DNA from: Ruminococcus sp.
GTDB taxonomy: Bacteria > Bacillota > Clostridia > Oscillospirales > Ruminococcaceae
Reading direction: 5' to 3'
Length of the DNA: 34,032 bases
Assembly (NCBI GenBank): GCA_015066745.1
Contig: SVNW01000016.1
Span: forward strand, 1-34,032
Both the position numbers and the translations under genes were made by a program. Shown here one piece after another: positions 1 through 8,488 of this stretch; positions within the stretch are counted from its first letter, which is position 1, and each line of letters starts with the position of its first letter. The notes beneath the pieces are model-generated. The model searched no databases. It saw only the letters and a program-made list of their open reading frames with translations, and was not told the origin of the DNA.

Positions 1-39
1 TTGACTCCTTATCAAATAAGAATGAGTAAGAATAAATGA
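1..39 (+). CDS. possible 3' end of an upstream gene (partial)
   Basis: Frame 1 is open from the window edge to a TGA at 37-39. That TGA overlaps an ATG at 39-41, the arrangement seen at coupled gene junctions. Only 12 codons are visible, so this could easily be chance. Confidence 0.2.
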   Translation: MTPYQIRMSKNK

Positions 40-99
40 TGTTTTTGTACAGTATTAACAATAACGTGGATAAATATTTGTGATCTTATTTAGACACAA

Positions 100-915
100 A
101 TGTTTCAAAAAAGGTTGACCACAACATATATTAATTTTAGTACTTTTAGAATAGTTGAATATTTAGGCGTAGATAACGAAAATGTTATATCTAATTTTTA
201 TAAAAATAAACCAAAAAATAAAGATAATTACTCTCCTTCTGTTGCTTATATTATTCCTTCATATCAAAGAATTTTTAAGTATAGAGAAATATGTAAGTTG
301 TTAGGTATACAGATAGATAATGCTTGTATTTATGAGCTGGTTAATCAAATAGAAGATTCTAAAATTAGCAGTGACGATTATTATTTTAAATCTTTACTTT
401 CCAAAAAAATGGCCGATATAGATATGAGAAGCAATAAAAAACAAATAGAAAACTTGATACAAAAAGCCTCTTATACAGAAATTACATCCGGAAATTTTTT
501 TAATTTTTTTTATCTCGTTAAAACAGCTATGCTTAATAATATAGAGTGTAAAGATATAATAAAAAAAATTTTAGATTTCAAAAATACTCAAAATTATCTT
601 ATTGTAGATATATGTAAGGAAGAAATAAGGAAGCTTAATAATCCTTTTAAAGTTTTTTCTGATGATTTTGAAAGCAAAATACTGATATATGATGGAGAAT
701 CACCGATAGATGTATATTATTATTATTTTGTATATCTTGAGACAATAAATAAAAAACCGTCAGAACGAGTAAAAGAAAAGGTTCTTTTGGCGATAGATGA
801 TTTTTATGTAGAAAATGATCAAGGGGCAGGATATTTTAGAAATGAAGAATTCAAGTATATTGATATAAATATGACATATCAATGTCTTTATATAGAATAT
901 ATTTGTAATAAATAA
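100..915 (+). CDS. unrecognised protein of an ABC-transporter operon
   Basis: I do not recognise this 271-residue protein. It has no signal peptide or membrane span, is rich in Lys, Asn, Ile and Tyr, and looks helical. Near the C-terminus (about 240-265) is an aromatic stretch, GAGYFRNEEF followed by a TYQCLYIEY-like segment. It loosely recalls the Gly-rich/Tyr repeats of alpha-alpha barrel (prenyltransferase/cyclase-like) folds, but that is inference only. The start is uncertain: there is no Shine-Dalgarno sequence, and an in-frame TAG lies at 91-93. A better-placed ATG at 39 is in another frame and stops at 81-83, so the 5' end may be frameshifted or decayed. The gene ends 11-14 bases before the ABC ATPase, so the two are probably cotranscribed. 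Very low GC, like the next two genes, suggests a horizontally acquired module. Substrate-linked or immunity roles are possible but unproven. Confidence 0.6.
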   Translation: MFQKRLTTTYINFSTFRIVEYLGVDNENVISNFYKNKPKNKDNYSPSVAYIIPSYQRIFKYREICKLLGIQIDNACIYELVNQIEDSKISSDDYYFKSLLSKKMADIDMRSNKKQIENLIQKASYTEITSGNFFNFFYLVKTAMLNNIECKDIIKKILDFKNTQNYLIVDICKEEIRKLNNPFKVFSDDFESKILIYDGESPIDVYYYYFVYLETINKKPSERVKEKVLLAIDDFYVENDQGAGYFRNEEFKYIDINMTYQCLYIEYICNK

Positions 916-929
916 AAAGGAGAATAATG

Positions 930-1601
930 ATGGCGTTGCTAGAAATAAAGAATATCAGTAAAAGTTATAATGATGTGAAAATATTAGATAATATTTGTTT
1001 AACTCTTGATAGTGGGGAAATGTATATTATAAAAGGTCGTTCCGGATGTGGTAAGTCCACATTACTTAATATATGTTCATTCCTTGAAAATCCTGATAGC
1101 GGTGAATTATTGTTTGAAAATATCTTGGTAGGTAGTCTATCAAACAGAGAACGTCAAACAGTTTTAAGAAACCATATAGGTTATATTTTTCAGGATTATA
1201 ATTTGTTTGAAAATTTTTCTGTATATGAAAATCTTGTAGTTTATTTGCTCACTACAACTGATAAAAATAATTCTCAGATAAGTAAAGATATTAACGAAAA
1301 ATTAGAACTTGTCGGTATAGCTGATAAGAAAAATGAAAAAGTGAAATTTTTGTCAGGTGGAGAGAGGCAACGTGTTGCTTTAGCAAGAGCTTTTCTTACT
1401 CCCAAAAAGATTATATTTGCAGATGAGCCAAGTGCTAATATTGATGATAATAATATAAAAATTATCAAACAATGTTTTGATGAAATGAGAAAAAACGGTA
1501 CATCTTTGCTTGTGGTTACTCATGATAACGTTTTTGATGATATGGCAGATAAAATTTATAATTTAGAGAGAGGTATTCTTAAATGCGAAAGTTTAAAGTA
1601 G
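930..1601 (+). CDS. ABC transporter ATP-binding protein (LolD/MacB type)
   Basis: This cytoplasmic ATPase subunit powers an ABC transporter or mechanotransmission complex. Visible motifs are Walker A GRSGCGKST (about residues 36-44), the Q-loop region IFQDYNLF, signature LSGGERQRVALARAF, Walker B KIIFADEPSANID, and the switch histidine in VVTHD. At 223 residues it has the usual length for LolD/MacB/FtsE-type ATPases. Two ATGs (927 and 930) follow AAGGAG; the second has the better spacing (about 7 bases). The 3' end overlaps the permease start at 1583 by 19 bases, indicating translational coupling. The partner is a single FtsX-like permease, as in peptide or bacteriocin efflux and resistance transporters. 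Substrate unknown. Confidence 0.9.
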   Translation: MALLEIKNISKSYNDVKILDNICLTLDSGEMYIIKGRSGCGKSTLLNICSFLENPDSGELLFENILVGSLSNRERQTVLRNHIGYIFQDYNLFENFSVYENLVVYLLTTTDKNNSQISKDINEKLELVGIADKKNEKVKFLSGGERQRVALARAFLTPKKIIFADEPSANIDDNNIKIIKQCFDEMRKNGTSLLVVTHDNVFDDMADKIYNLERGILKCESLK

Positions 1602-2743
1602 TTAAAGTATTTGTTTTAAATAATATATCTAAGACTATACCTTCAATTTTAACATTAACAACATTTTTGATTATATTAAATATTTTGCTGGGGATTTTGT
1701 TTTCGACAACGGGTGTACTTGAAAAATCAATAACAGATAATTTCTCTGTTCATTTTATGGAGATATTAAATAATGAAGATTTTACATATAGTCCTCAAAT
1801 GTCATTAGATATTGAAAAAATTGAACAAGTAGATGAAAGTTTTGTGGATTATGCTCATCCAGTTCAGATTGAGTCAGAATCAGGTTTGTATGAATTGGTA
1901 ACTATCATAGGAATGCCTAAATCAGTGCTTTCCGCATTGAAACTTAATACTGATGAAGAAAAATTTCTTTTTCTTCCGGATAAATTAAAAGATAGTTTTA
2001 AACTTGGCGAAGAAGTATATTTTGAAGAAACAGTCTATACTGGTAAATTGGTTAATGGAAGTTTGTATGACATTGTGGATTTTAAATATAATGTAACAGG
2101 CTTTTTTGAAGAACTTAAGTGGGATGTGTTTCCGGAAAATATAGCCATAATAGATGAAGAAACTTTTCTACAAATAGCTGATGTCGGTGGAGAGGCGGAA
2201 ATGAGATCCGGGAGAATAATTGTATATGTTTCTGATGTATCAGAAATGAAAACTGTTGAAAATAAGATTAAAGAAATCTATCCTATGGCAGATATAAGAT
2301 ACACACTTAAACATACAGGTAGTCTTCCGGAATTTTCGAAGATTTTAATTGCAGTAAGTAGTGTAATTTTAGTTGTATTATTTGTCTTTTGCATTTTCAA
2401 TATTAATGGAAATGTTAAACAAATACTTAATCAGCGTCAAAGAGATATTGGATTGCTTTCGTTATTTGGCGTTGAATCCAAGACGATATTCACAATATTT
2501 GTATCAGAATATTTTTTTAGTGGATTGTTTGCATTTATATTAACAGGTGGAATAACTACATTATTGTTTTTTATTTTAAAAGAAATGTTTAATTTAGGAC
2601 AATTCCTTGAGTTTATGTGGATTTACATTGTTATTGATTTTGTAGTTTCTATTTTGATATTTGTATTTATTTCTACTTTGCAAGTTAATTTATCTTTGAA
2701 AAGATTAAATAAGTCAAAAATATTTAAAGATATTTTGAAATAG
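1583..2743 (+). CDS. FtsX-like ABC transporter permease
   Basis: This is a 386-residue membrane subunit with MacB/FtsX topology. One N-terminal membrane span lies at about residues 15-45 (IPSILTLTTFLIILNILLG region). A large extracytoplasmic domain (about 46-250) follows, then three C-terminal spans at about 253-275, 300-333 and 340-365. The segment between the first two C-terminal spans contains NQRQRDIGLLSLFGV, matching the cytoplasmic loop typical of FtsX-like permeases. It overlaps the ATPase gene by 19 bases and is the last gene before a strong terminator. It pairs with the ATPase to form a complete transporter. The substrate cannot be read from the sequence; the operon's high AT content suggests accessory origin. 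Confidence 0.85.
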   Translation: MRKFKVVKVFVLNNISKTIPSILTLTTFLIILNILLGILFSTTGVLEKSITDNFSVHFMEILNNEDFTYSPQMSLDIEKIEQVDESFVDYAHPVQIESESGLYELVTIIGMPKSVLSALKLNTDEEKFLFLPDKLKDSFKLGEEVYFEETVYTGKLVNGSLYDIVDFKYNVTGFFEELKWDVFPENIAIIDEETFLQIADVGGEAEMRSGRIIVYVSDVSEMKTVENKIKEIYPMADIRYTLKHTGSLPEFSKILIAVSSVILVVLFVFCIFNINGNVKQILNQRQRDIGLLSLFGVESKTIFTIFVSEYFFSGLFAFILTGGITTLLFFILKEMFNLGQFLEFMWIYIVIDFVVSILIFVFISTLQVNLSLKRLNKSKIFKDILK

Positions 2744-2774
2744 TGGAATTTTATAAATAATATGAATGTTATAT

Positions 2775-2815
2775 AAAAAAACGTGTATCACAAGTTAAGT
2801 GGTACACGTTTTTTT
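2775..2815. terminator. bidirectional intrinsic terminator
   Basis: An 11-bp stem (arms 2781-2791 and 2799-2809, one T-G pair) encloses a 7-base loop. It has an A-run on the left and a T-run on the right. It lies 31 bases after the permease stop and just past the stop of the convergent adhesin gene, so it can end both transcripts. Confidence 0.9.
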
Positions 2816-2821
2816 GGTTTT

Positions 2822-4573
2822 TTATTTGTTTTTACGTCTTAAAGCAACTGCTGTTGTAAGTGAAAGGAAAAATGCTGAGATGATTGCAGGGAGTGGAGTT
2901 GTGTCGCCGGTGGGAGGTGACTGATATACTCTTGGTGGCATTGATCTGGGGGTGGTTTTTACGGGAGGAGCAGGAGTGGTTTCCGGGGTTGTGGTTACAG
3001 TGGTTTCTGATGTGGTTTCGGAAACTGTTGTGGTTTGCGGTGTGTCGGAAGTGGTGATGTATGTTGAGAAAGCGGTTGTTGTTATAGAAAATTCGGGAAA
3101 TGTTGTGGTGGTTTCGGAAGTAGTTGTCTGTTCGGAAGTAGTTATTTGAGTGGTGGTAGTAGTGGTTTCGGGGGGAGTTGTTATCTGAGTGTTGGTTGTG
3201 GTTTCAGGTGGCTGACCTACTGTTTCGGGTGGGGTTGATTTATAATTTATGAAGTCTATAGTGTCGGTTTCTGATGAGTTTCTCATTTTGACAAGTTCGT
3301 GAATCGGCATATAGCCTTCAGCGCCCTGTGATTCGCTTATTATGTAGTCGCCTATGGGGAGATTTTCTACAGTGAGGGAAGATGAGGAAACACAGAGTGG
3401 ATATTCTACAGGGGTGTCTGTGAAGTTTGTAAAGAGTACAACATCATTTGCGTATATTCCGTTTACATATTTTCCTTCACTGTTTTTAATTGTAAAACGT
3501 GGCTGTATTGTAAGCTTATCATCGGTTATTTTCTTGTCATCGAGCCGGAATATTTTGTTTATGACCATATCACCTGTGGTATCGGTGTTTCTTAAAGAGA
3601 ATTCTGTATTTACAGTTTCGGTGCGGTCGGTGAGTTTCATCTGCACTATATCCTGATATGTGTCATCGTGAGTCAGATAGATCACCGGGTCGTATATTAT
3701 ATCGGATACATCTGTATTTAGCGAAAATATTATCTCGTCCTGACAGAGAGCATTTATATATACATAAAATTCATCACTCTGTTCAAATGTAAAAATATCT
3801 TCATTTACAGAAGCGTCAGGGCTTTCGCTTAAAAATATATGATCATTTTCATCTGCAAAGTTTACATTGTATGTACCAAAATCAAAGTTGCAGTACGGGC
3901 TGAAAGGTCCGTATCTGAAATAGCAGTCATCTTCAATGTACATCGGTTCTGAAACAGTAGCAGTATCGGAAATAACAGTCATGGTATTTTCGTTGTTTGC
4001 AAGCGGTGTGTCTGTGGAGTTTCTGAGTCTTGCAAATTCGTCGTTCATATATGGATTTATATTTCCGTCAGTGTCATAAAAAGCGAGATTTTCTATTGGT
4101 ATTCCGTAAAGCATGCTTCTTATGGCGCATTGTGTTACGTAGTAAAAGTCAACATCATTTAAGCCGTATGCACTTTCACTACAGCCATAACCTGAGGCTG
4201 TTATACTGAAAATCTGTGCATATTCGGGGGTGTCAAGAGTTATCTCGGTGCATTTGTCTACCTGATTTGTGGTTGTGGGGGATTTCTGGTCGTGACGGCC
4301 TATGCAGTAAGCAGGTATTCCGTCAAAGCTCATCATATTTACGTTGTTGTCATTACAGCCCGGAATACAGAAATATCCGCTGAATGACTGTTCCCATGGT
4401 ATCTGTGAGCCGTCTGACATCATACAGTATGCAGATGGTTTCTGAGTATTATCTGTAGATACCGAAAAATCTGTCTGTTCTATCTTCATATCTGCTTTTG
4501 AATGAATTATTGTAGCTGTTGCTGTAATAATGAGTGCTGAAAGTACAGGGATTATTTTTTTTGCTTTTTTCAT
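2822..4573 (-). CDS. sortase-anchored TQXA thioester adhesin with SpaA/Cna_B domain
   Basis: This is a secreted, wall-anchored surface protein of 583 residues. It starts at MKKAKKIIPV, because GGAG sits 11 bases before that ATG; the upstream in-frame ATG (4594) precedes the Shine-Dalgarno. It has a signal peptide (1 to about 27). A thioester-domain candidate follows, with Cys about 90 (IPAYCIG) and Gln about 148 in YYVTQCAIRSM, the TQXA signature. An SpaA/Cna_B-like domain spans about 335-420 (VINKIF lysine, ISESQGAEGY glutamate). A Thr/Pro-rich stalk covers about 440-550. The tail has the sorting signal SPPTGD, a hydrophobic span and RRKNK. Thioester domains are known to bond covalently to host or matrix ligands; a ligand here is unknown. 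The sorting motif has Ser instead of Leu at position one. It is a single gene with its own promoter. Confidence 0.85.
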   Translation of the reverse strand: MKKAKKIIPVLSALIITATATIIHSKADMKIEQTDFSVSTDNTQKPSAYCMMSDGSQIPWEQSFSGYFCIPGCNDNNVNMMSFDGIPAYCIGRHDQKSPTTTNQVDKCTEITLDTPEYAQIFSITASGYGCSESAYGLNDVDFYYVTQCAIRSMLYGIPIENLAFYDTDGNINPYMNDEFARLRNSTDTPLANNENTMTVISDTATVSEPMYIEDDCYFRYGPFSPYCNFDFGTYNVNFADENDHIFLSESPDASVNEDIFTFEQSDEFYVYINALCQDEIIFSLNTDVSDIIYDPVIYLTHDDTYQDIVQMKLTDRTETVNTEFSLRNTDTTGDMVINKIFRLDDKKITDDKLTIQPRFTIKNSEGKYVNGIYANDVVLFTNFTDTPVEYPLCVSSSSLTVENLPIGDYIISESQGAEGYMPIHELVKMRNSSETDTIDFINYKSTPPETVGQPPETTTNTQITTPPETTTTTTQITTSEQTTTSETTTTFPEFSITTTAFSTYITTSDTPQTTTVSETTSETTVTTTPETTPAPPVKTTPRSMPPRVYQSPPTGDTTPLPAIISAFFLSLTTAVALRRKNK

Positions 4574-4615
4574 AATAGTGTTGTCTCCAATCAAATTTGT
4601 TTTTCACTGGTTTTC

Positions 4616-4644
4616 ATTATATATCTTTTTATTATGAAATACAA
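4616..4644 (-). promoter_or_regulatory. sigma-A promoter of the adhesin gene
   Basis: Read on the minus strand: TTGTAT (4639-4644), a 17-base spacer, then TATAAT (4616-4621). It lies 43 bases before the adhesin start codon. Confidence 0.7.
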
Positions 4645-4683
4645 TAGATTCGCCCTAAAGCGCATTTTTTCTCCCCAAAATGC

Positions 4684-4716
4684 AAAAAAGCGGAAATTTT
4701 TAACTTCCGCTTTTTT
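4684..4716 (-). terminator. intrinsic terminator after telA
   Basis: The stem GCGGAA (4690-4695) / TTCCGC (4705-4710) is flanked by A6 and T6, extending the pairing to about 12 bp. It lies 17 bases past the telA stop. The symmetric A/T flanks mean it could also stop + strand readthrough. Confidence 0.85.
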
Positions 4717-4732
4717 ATATGATATCTGAATT

Positions 4733-5893
4733 TTATTTGTTCATTTTTGCTTTGAAATCTTCTTTGAGAGTTTCGAGCTTTCTTGTATCTTCGATACGTT
4801 TTACTCTTGCCTGTTCCTGAATCTGTTTTGTTTCTTCGATACCTCTTACGATGGTTGACCATGTCTTTTCGAGTGTTTCTACCTGTACAGAGTTACCTGA
4901 AGCAAGCTGTGCTGTAAGTTTTGACTGATATACAGCATTTTCAGCGTTCTTGATGAGCATTTCATTTGTCTTTTCGTCAAGAGCCTTGAGTGCGTCAGCC
5001 TGAACACGCTGTCTTTTGAGCATGATAGCCTGAGCAAGTGACTGTTTGAATACAGGCATAGTGATGATGAAAGAAGAATTTATCTTTCTTACAAGGTTTA
5101 AGTTAGAGAACTGCATTGTTTTGAGCATCGGGATTGTCTGAAGAGCAACGTTTTCGGCAATCTTGAGGTCCATTACACGCTGATCGAGTATTTCTCTTAC
5201 CTGTGTAAGATTGTTAAGATCCATTCTGAGATTTCCGTTTTCAGGGTCTGCGTCGCACTGTTTCTGGTAATCAGCGATATATGCGTCGAGTTCCTTTACT
5301 CCCTGTTCGCCTGCCATGATGTATTTAAGAAGTTCGTTGTAGTAGTTCATGTTTGAGTCAAACATTCTCTGGAGTTTTACGTTGGATTCCTGAATTTCTT
5401 TTTCGTAACCTTTGAGCTGAACGTATATTTTGTCGATGTGTTCGCCCATTGTATGATATTTTCCGAGGATCTTGTCAAGTTCTTTTTTAGCATTTGAGAA
5501 GAGTTTCTTGAGACCCTTTTCTTCTGCGAGTTCTTTTGAGTCGAACTGATCCATAACAGCAGCAAGTTCAGTAAGAAGCTTACCTGAATCGTTTATCTGG
5601 TTTATGTCCATTGAGTTAAGAACCTGGTCGGAAGCTTTTGAAATTTCTTCTGCTACAGGAGCACCGAATGCTACTACTGTGTTAGGGTTGCTTACATCAA
5701 TCTGAGCTGTAAGTCTGTCGATCTCATCACTGTTGAGAATCTGTTGCTGGAGTTCTGTTTTTGCTACAGCAATGTTGAATTCAGGTTCAACCTCAGGAAC
5801 AGGTTCAGCTACAGGGGTAGGATCTGCTACAGGTGTTGCTGTTGCAAGCTCATTCTGTGGTGTTTCGGAACTAGGTGTAAATTTTAATGCCAT
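4733..5893 (-). CDS. telA: TelA/KlaC-family toxic anion resistance protein
   Basis: This 386-residue cytoplasmic protein has the family's usual length and a long, mostly helical, coiled-coil-prone body. Recognisable TelA segments are IDVSNPNTVVAFG and AEEISKASDQVLNSM near residues 65-95, and LREILDQRV/AENVALQTIPMLKTMQ-like helices in the second half. The first 50 residues are an acidic Pro/Ala-rich tail (DPTPVAEPVPEVEPE) of low complexity. The family is linked to tellurite and envelope-stress resistance and is part of the Ter-type stress module; the biochemical activity is not established. GGAG lies 8 bases before the ATG. It follows yceG on the same strand after a 147-base spacer containing two hairpins, matching the Bacillus yceG-yceH pairing. 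TerD and TerC genes are absent from the window. Confidence 0.88.
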   Translation of the reverse strand: MALKFTPSSETPQNELATATPVADPTPVAEPVPEVEPEFNIAVAKTELQQQILNSDEIDRLTAQIDVSNPNTVVAFGAPVAEEISKASDQVLNSMDINQINDSGKLLTELAAVMDQFDSKELAEEKGLKKLFSNAKKELDKILGKYHTMGEHIDKIYVQLKGYEKEIQESNVKLQRMFDSNMNYYNELLKYIMAGEQGVKELDAYIADYQKQCDADPENGNLRMDLNNLTQVREILDQRVMDLKIAENVALQTIPMLKTMQFSNLNLVRKINSSFIITMPVFKQSLAQAIMLKRQRVQADALKALDEKTNEMLIKNAENAVYQSKLTAQLASGNSVQVETLEKTWSTIVRGIEETKQIQEQARVKRIEDTRKLETLKEDFKAKMNK

Positions 5894-5935
5894 TTTTATA
5901 TCTCCGTTTCTCAGCCGTCTTAAAAATTAAAATTG

Positions 5936-6016
5936 AAATTCTACAGAATGTCGGCTGTTGGCTGTAGAATTTTTTCAAATGGATATTCAGCTAAATTATG
6001 ATATATAGCCGAATAT
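5936..6016 (-). promoter_or_regulatory. two stem-loops in the yceG-telA spacer
   Basis: Hairpin A has arms 5936-5946 and 5962-5972 (11 bp, 15-base loop). Hairpin B has arms 5983-5992 and 6007-6016 (10 bp with one G-U). Neither has a clear U-run in the minus direction. They look like RNA processing, stability or attenuation elements between yceG and telA rather than full terminators. Confidence 0.55.
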
Positions 6017-6040
6017 TAAAGTATATATCAAAGGGAGTGA

Positions 6041-8362
6041 TTATTTTCTCCCTTTAAATATTCTGTCGAAAAATGATGTTTTTTCCTGTGGGATCTCTTT
6101 TGGTATTCTCAGATTTTCAGGTCTGAAATCATATTTGAATTCGCCGAGGTTGAATGATTCGTATGCTTCGGGACGGATAAATGTTTCAAGATTTTTGTAT
6201 CCTGTCGGTGTGAATATGATGATGTCAAAACCTATCATATTGAAGAGTACGAGAAGTATACATTCAAATACAGCGAATGTCTGTTTTCCGTTTGCTACAA
6301 TTACTATTTTCGGGATATCTTTTGTAAAGTCAAACTGTTGGAGTAACTGTAACAGTGGCTGTGGAAGGTTCAATACAGTATTTATTACAAGTGGAACGAT
6401 GTCCTGTTCGGGTACATCAATAAATCCGCTGTCTATTACTTCCTGCATCTTATGGAAAAGCAGGTACTGGATATCATCGTTCATATAGTCATACTTATTA
6501 TGTTTTGAACGTTTAAGTTCCTCTATCTTTACTTTTGTACCTTCGTAAAAAGCTGTATAATACTCATTTGGCATTACAGGTTTGAAGAAAGGTACTTTAT
6601 TATAGTATACCGACAGAGGAGAGAGCTTAATGGATATATCCTTGTAGTAAGACTGAATATCGCCTTTGTTTACGCCGTTAATTTTTGCAAACATATTAGG
6701 AACTATGACATAGTTTTCTCTGCTGTCAAATCCTGTGCGGTATTTCGCTTCCTGATGCCACATAAGTCCGAGTTCTTCGTAAGTTGTTTTGAGAGTCTGG
6801 CTGTGTGACATTTTAAACTGATAATCTCTGAACATTGTGTTGTCATTGTAGAGTACAGTGTCAAGAGAACGTTCAGCGTTGTAGGCGTTTGTAGCCATTT
6901 TGGTTCTGATCATTCTGTCAGGAAAAGCCATTCCTGTCTGTGAATCGGCACGTTCGATTATCTGAATATTGCCAAGTCCTGAACTGTTAAGTACATTCAG
7001 TACAGATTTGTCAGGTGAAAAATAAAGGATATCAAAACCTGTCTGCGACATTATATTGAGAAATTGAAGTTCCAAAGGTGTTACCAAGCCGAAATAAAGT
7101 ATTACAGGCAGGTCATTTTTATAAAAATCAATATTTGATGTAAATTTCTTTATCCATACGCTAAGCTGTACTGCGGTATTGTACATATTTGTACCGCCTA
7201 CTGCTCTGAGGGCATTTATAAAAGCTTTCTGTGTAAGTACAGTTCGTCCCATGTTATCTTTTATAGAGATCTTTGAGGCGAAATTACTTATCATAGTGTC
7301 GTTATTTGTCTTTTGTATGGAATAATACTCTTCTGCCTCACCGTATGACGGTTTGCTTAATTTTTCGAGGAATATAAGCTGTTTGTTTTTATTGGTAAGG
7401 TCTTCTTTGAGAGTAAAGAGTGTATTTTTATATGTTGTTTCATCATCATATCCGATATATGCTGTGAAATACACAGGCAGAGTTGTATCGGTGCACAGTG
7501 TTTTCATTTTTCTTTCTTCCAGTGTGGTGGTAAGATCTTTTGACATGGTTTCATGCATGGTTGTGAGATATTTTAAAATCATAGGGGTAGAGGCGTTTAC
7601 TATCTCGTTTAATTTTTCATTTGCCTTTGCCGCCTGCTGATAAGCTGCCATGTTGATCTTTCCAAAATTTATACTAAGCGGAGAAAATACAGTGCCTTGT
7701 ATAAGTGTTGAATATTTTGATGCCGGGTCTACTGCTTTATAGCTGTTATCACTTGTATAGTTTACATATGTGACACGACAGCCTGCCTTACTCAGTATAT
7801 AGAGCCAGTATACCTCATACTTTGTGATATCTCCCACATAAAGTATATTCGCAAGCTTGGTTGATGAGTATCTGATAAGCCAGCATACAGAGTTTAAAAA
7901 TGTATTTTTTATTATATTTGCAGGTACTCCCGATGCTTTTAACTCATCAAGTACACCGCAAACGACAGTCGCAAATGCTGTCGGATTTGTACCGGTGCCT
8001 ATTTTTCCAAAATCCAAAATTTTTGAAGTATGCATGAAGTTGAATATATTTGTAACCGAAGATGTTGTAAGTTCTGCGTTTACTCCCGGTATAGATGTAT
8101 ATTTACTAGCTTCCGCAGGCAGTGGCTTCTGGATAGGTTTGTCAATAAATATACCATTTGTCTTAGTATCGGCATATAATTCGATAAGTTTTTTCTCAAA
8201 ATCTGATGCATCTGTATAACCGATGTATCTGGTAAAAGCAGAAGGTGACGCATTTTGCGTGGGAGTAACCTGTGCTGTAGTATTGATCACCGGGCTTGCA
8301 GGTGCAGGTTGTGTGGAGTTTGTCTGATTATTTCCACGATTATTTCCAAATTGTATTGCCAA
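6041..8362 (-). CDS. yceG: YceG-family protein of the Ter-associated biosynthetic module
   Basis: This is a 773-residue soluble protein. Residues 1-42 are a low-complexity Asn/Gln/Pro/Ala-rich leader. The body has two similar halves, each opening with an F-x-x-YIGY-D motif (FTRYIGYTD near 43 and YFTAYIGYDD near 295). The C-terminus is basic (FFDRIFKGRK). It matches the YceG_bac type, a putative component of a biosynthetic module tied to Ter stress proteins; the chemistry is unproven. The start is TTG, supported by AGAGGTG about 8 bases upstream and no closer ATG. It is the first gene of an operon with telA, 60 bases downstream of a consensus promoter, so strong expression is likely. The family call rests on overall pattern plus the telA neighbour. 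Confidence 0.72.
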   Translation of the reverse strand: MAIQFGNNRGNNQTNSTQPAPASPVINTTAQVTPTQNASPSAFTRYIGYTDASDFEKKLIELYADTKTNGIFIDKPIQKPLPAEASKYTSIPGVNAELTTSSVTNIFNFMHTSKILDFGKIGTGTNPTAFATVVCGVLDELKASGVPANIIKNTFLNSVCWLIRYSSTKLANILYVGDITKYEVYWLYILSKAGCRVTYVNYTSDNSYKAVDPASKYSTLIQGTVFSPLSINFGKINMAAYQQAAKANEKLNEIVNASTPMILKYLTTMHETMSKDLTTTLEERKMKTLCTDTTLPVYFTAYIGYDDETTYKNTLFTLKEDLTNKNKQLIFLEKLSKPSYGEAEEYYSIQKTNNDTMISNFASKISIKDNMGRTVLTQKAFINALRAVGGTNMYNTAVQLSVWIKKFTSNIDFYKNDLPVILYFGLVTPLELQFLNIMSQTGFDILYFSPDKSVLNVLNSSGLGNIQIIERADSQTGMAFPDRMIRTKMATNAYNAERSLDTVLYNDNTMFRDYQFKMSHSQTLKTTYEELGLMWHQEAKYRTGFDSRENYVIVPNMFAKINGVNKGDIQSYYKDISIKLSPLSVYYNKVPFFKPVMPNEYYTAFYEGTKVKIEELKRSKHNKYDYMNDDIQYLLFHKMQEVIDSGFIDVPEQDIVPLVINTVLNLPQPLLQLLQQFDFTKDIPKIVIVANGKQTFAVFECILLVLFNMIGFDIIIFTPTGYKNLETFIRPEAYESFNLGEFKYDFRPENLRIPKEIPQEKTSFFDRIFKGRK

Positions 8363-8421
8363 TTTTGTTTCACCTCTCAGGAGATAAATATTTGTTCAAT
8401 GTGATTAATGTACACATATTA

Positions 8422-8450
8422 ATTATATCAAGGATAGTGGTAGATGTCAA
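8422..8450 (-). promoter_or_regulatory. consensus sigma-A promoter of yceG-telA
   Basis: Minus strand: TTGACA (8445-8450), exactly 17 bases, TATAAT (8422-8427). Both hexamers are perfect consensus. The leader to the TTG start is about 55 bases. Confidence 0.88.
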
Positions 8451-8488
8451 GAAATTTAAAAATTATCGCTAGTTGCCTATTGCGCATA

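Noticed and set aside
2952..3149. Val-rich + strand ORF
   Set aside because: It is the antisense of the Thr-rich stalk of the adhesin, a repetitive-codon shadow.
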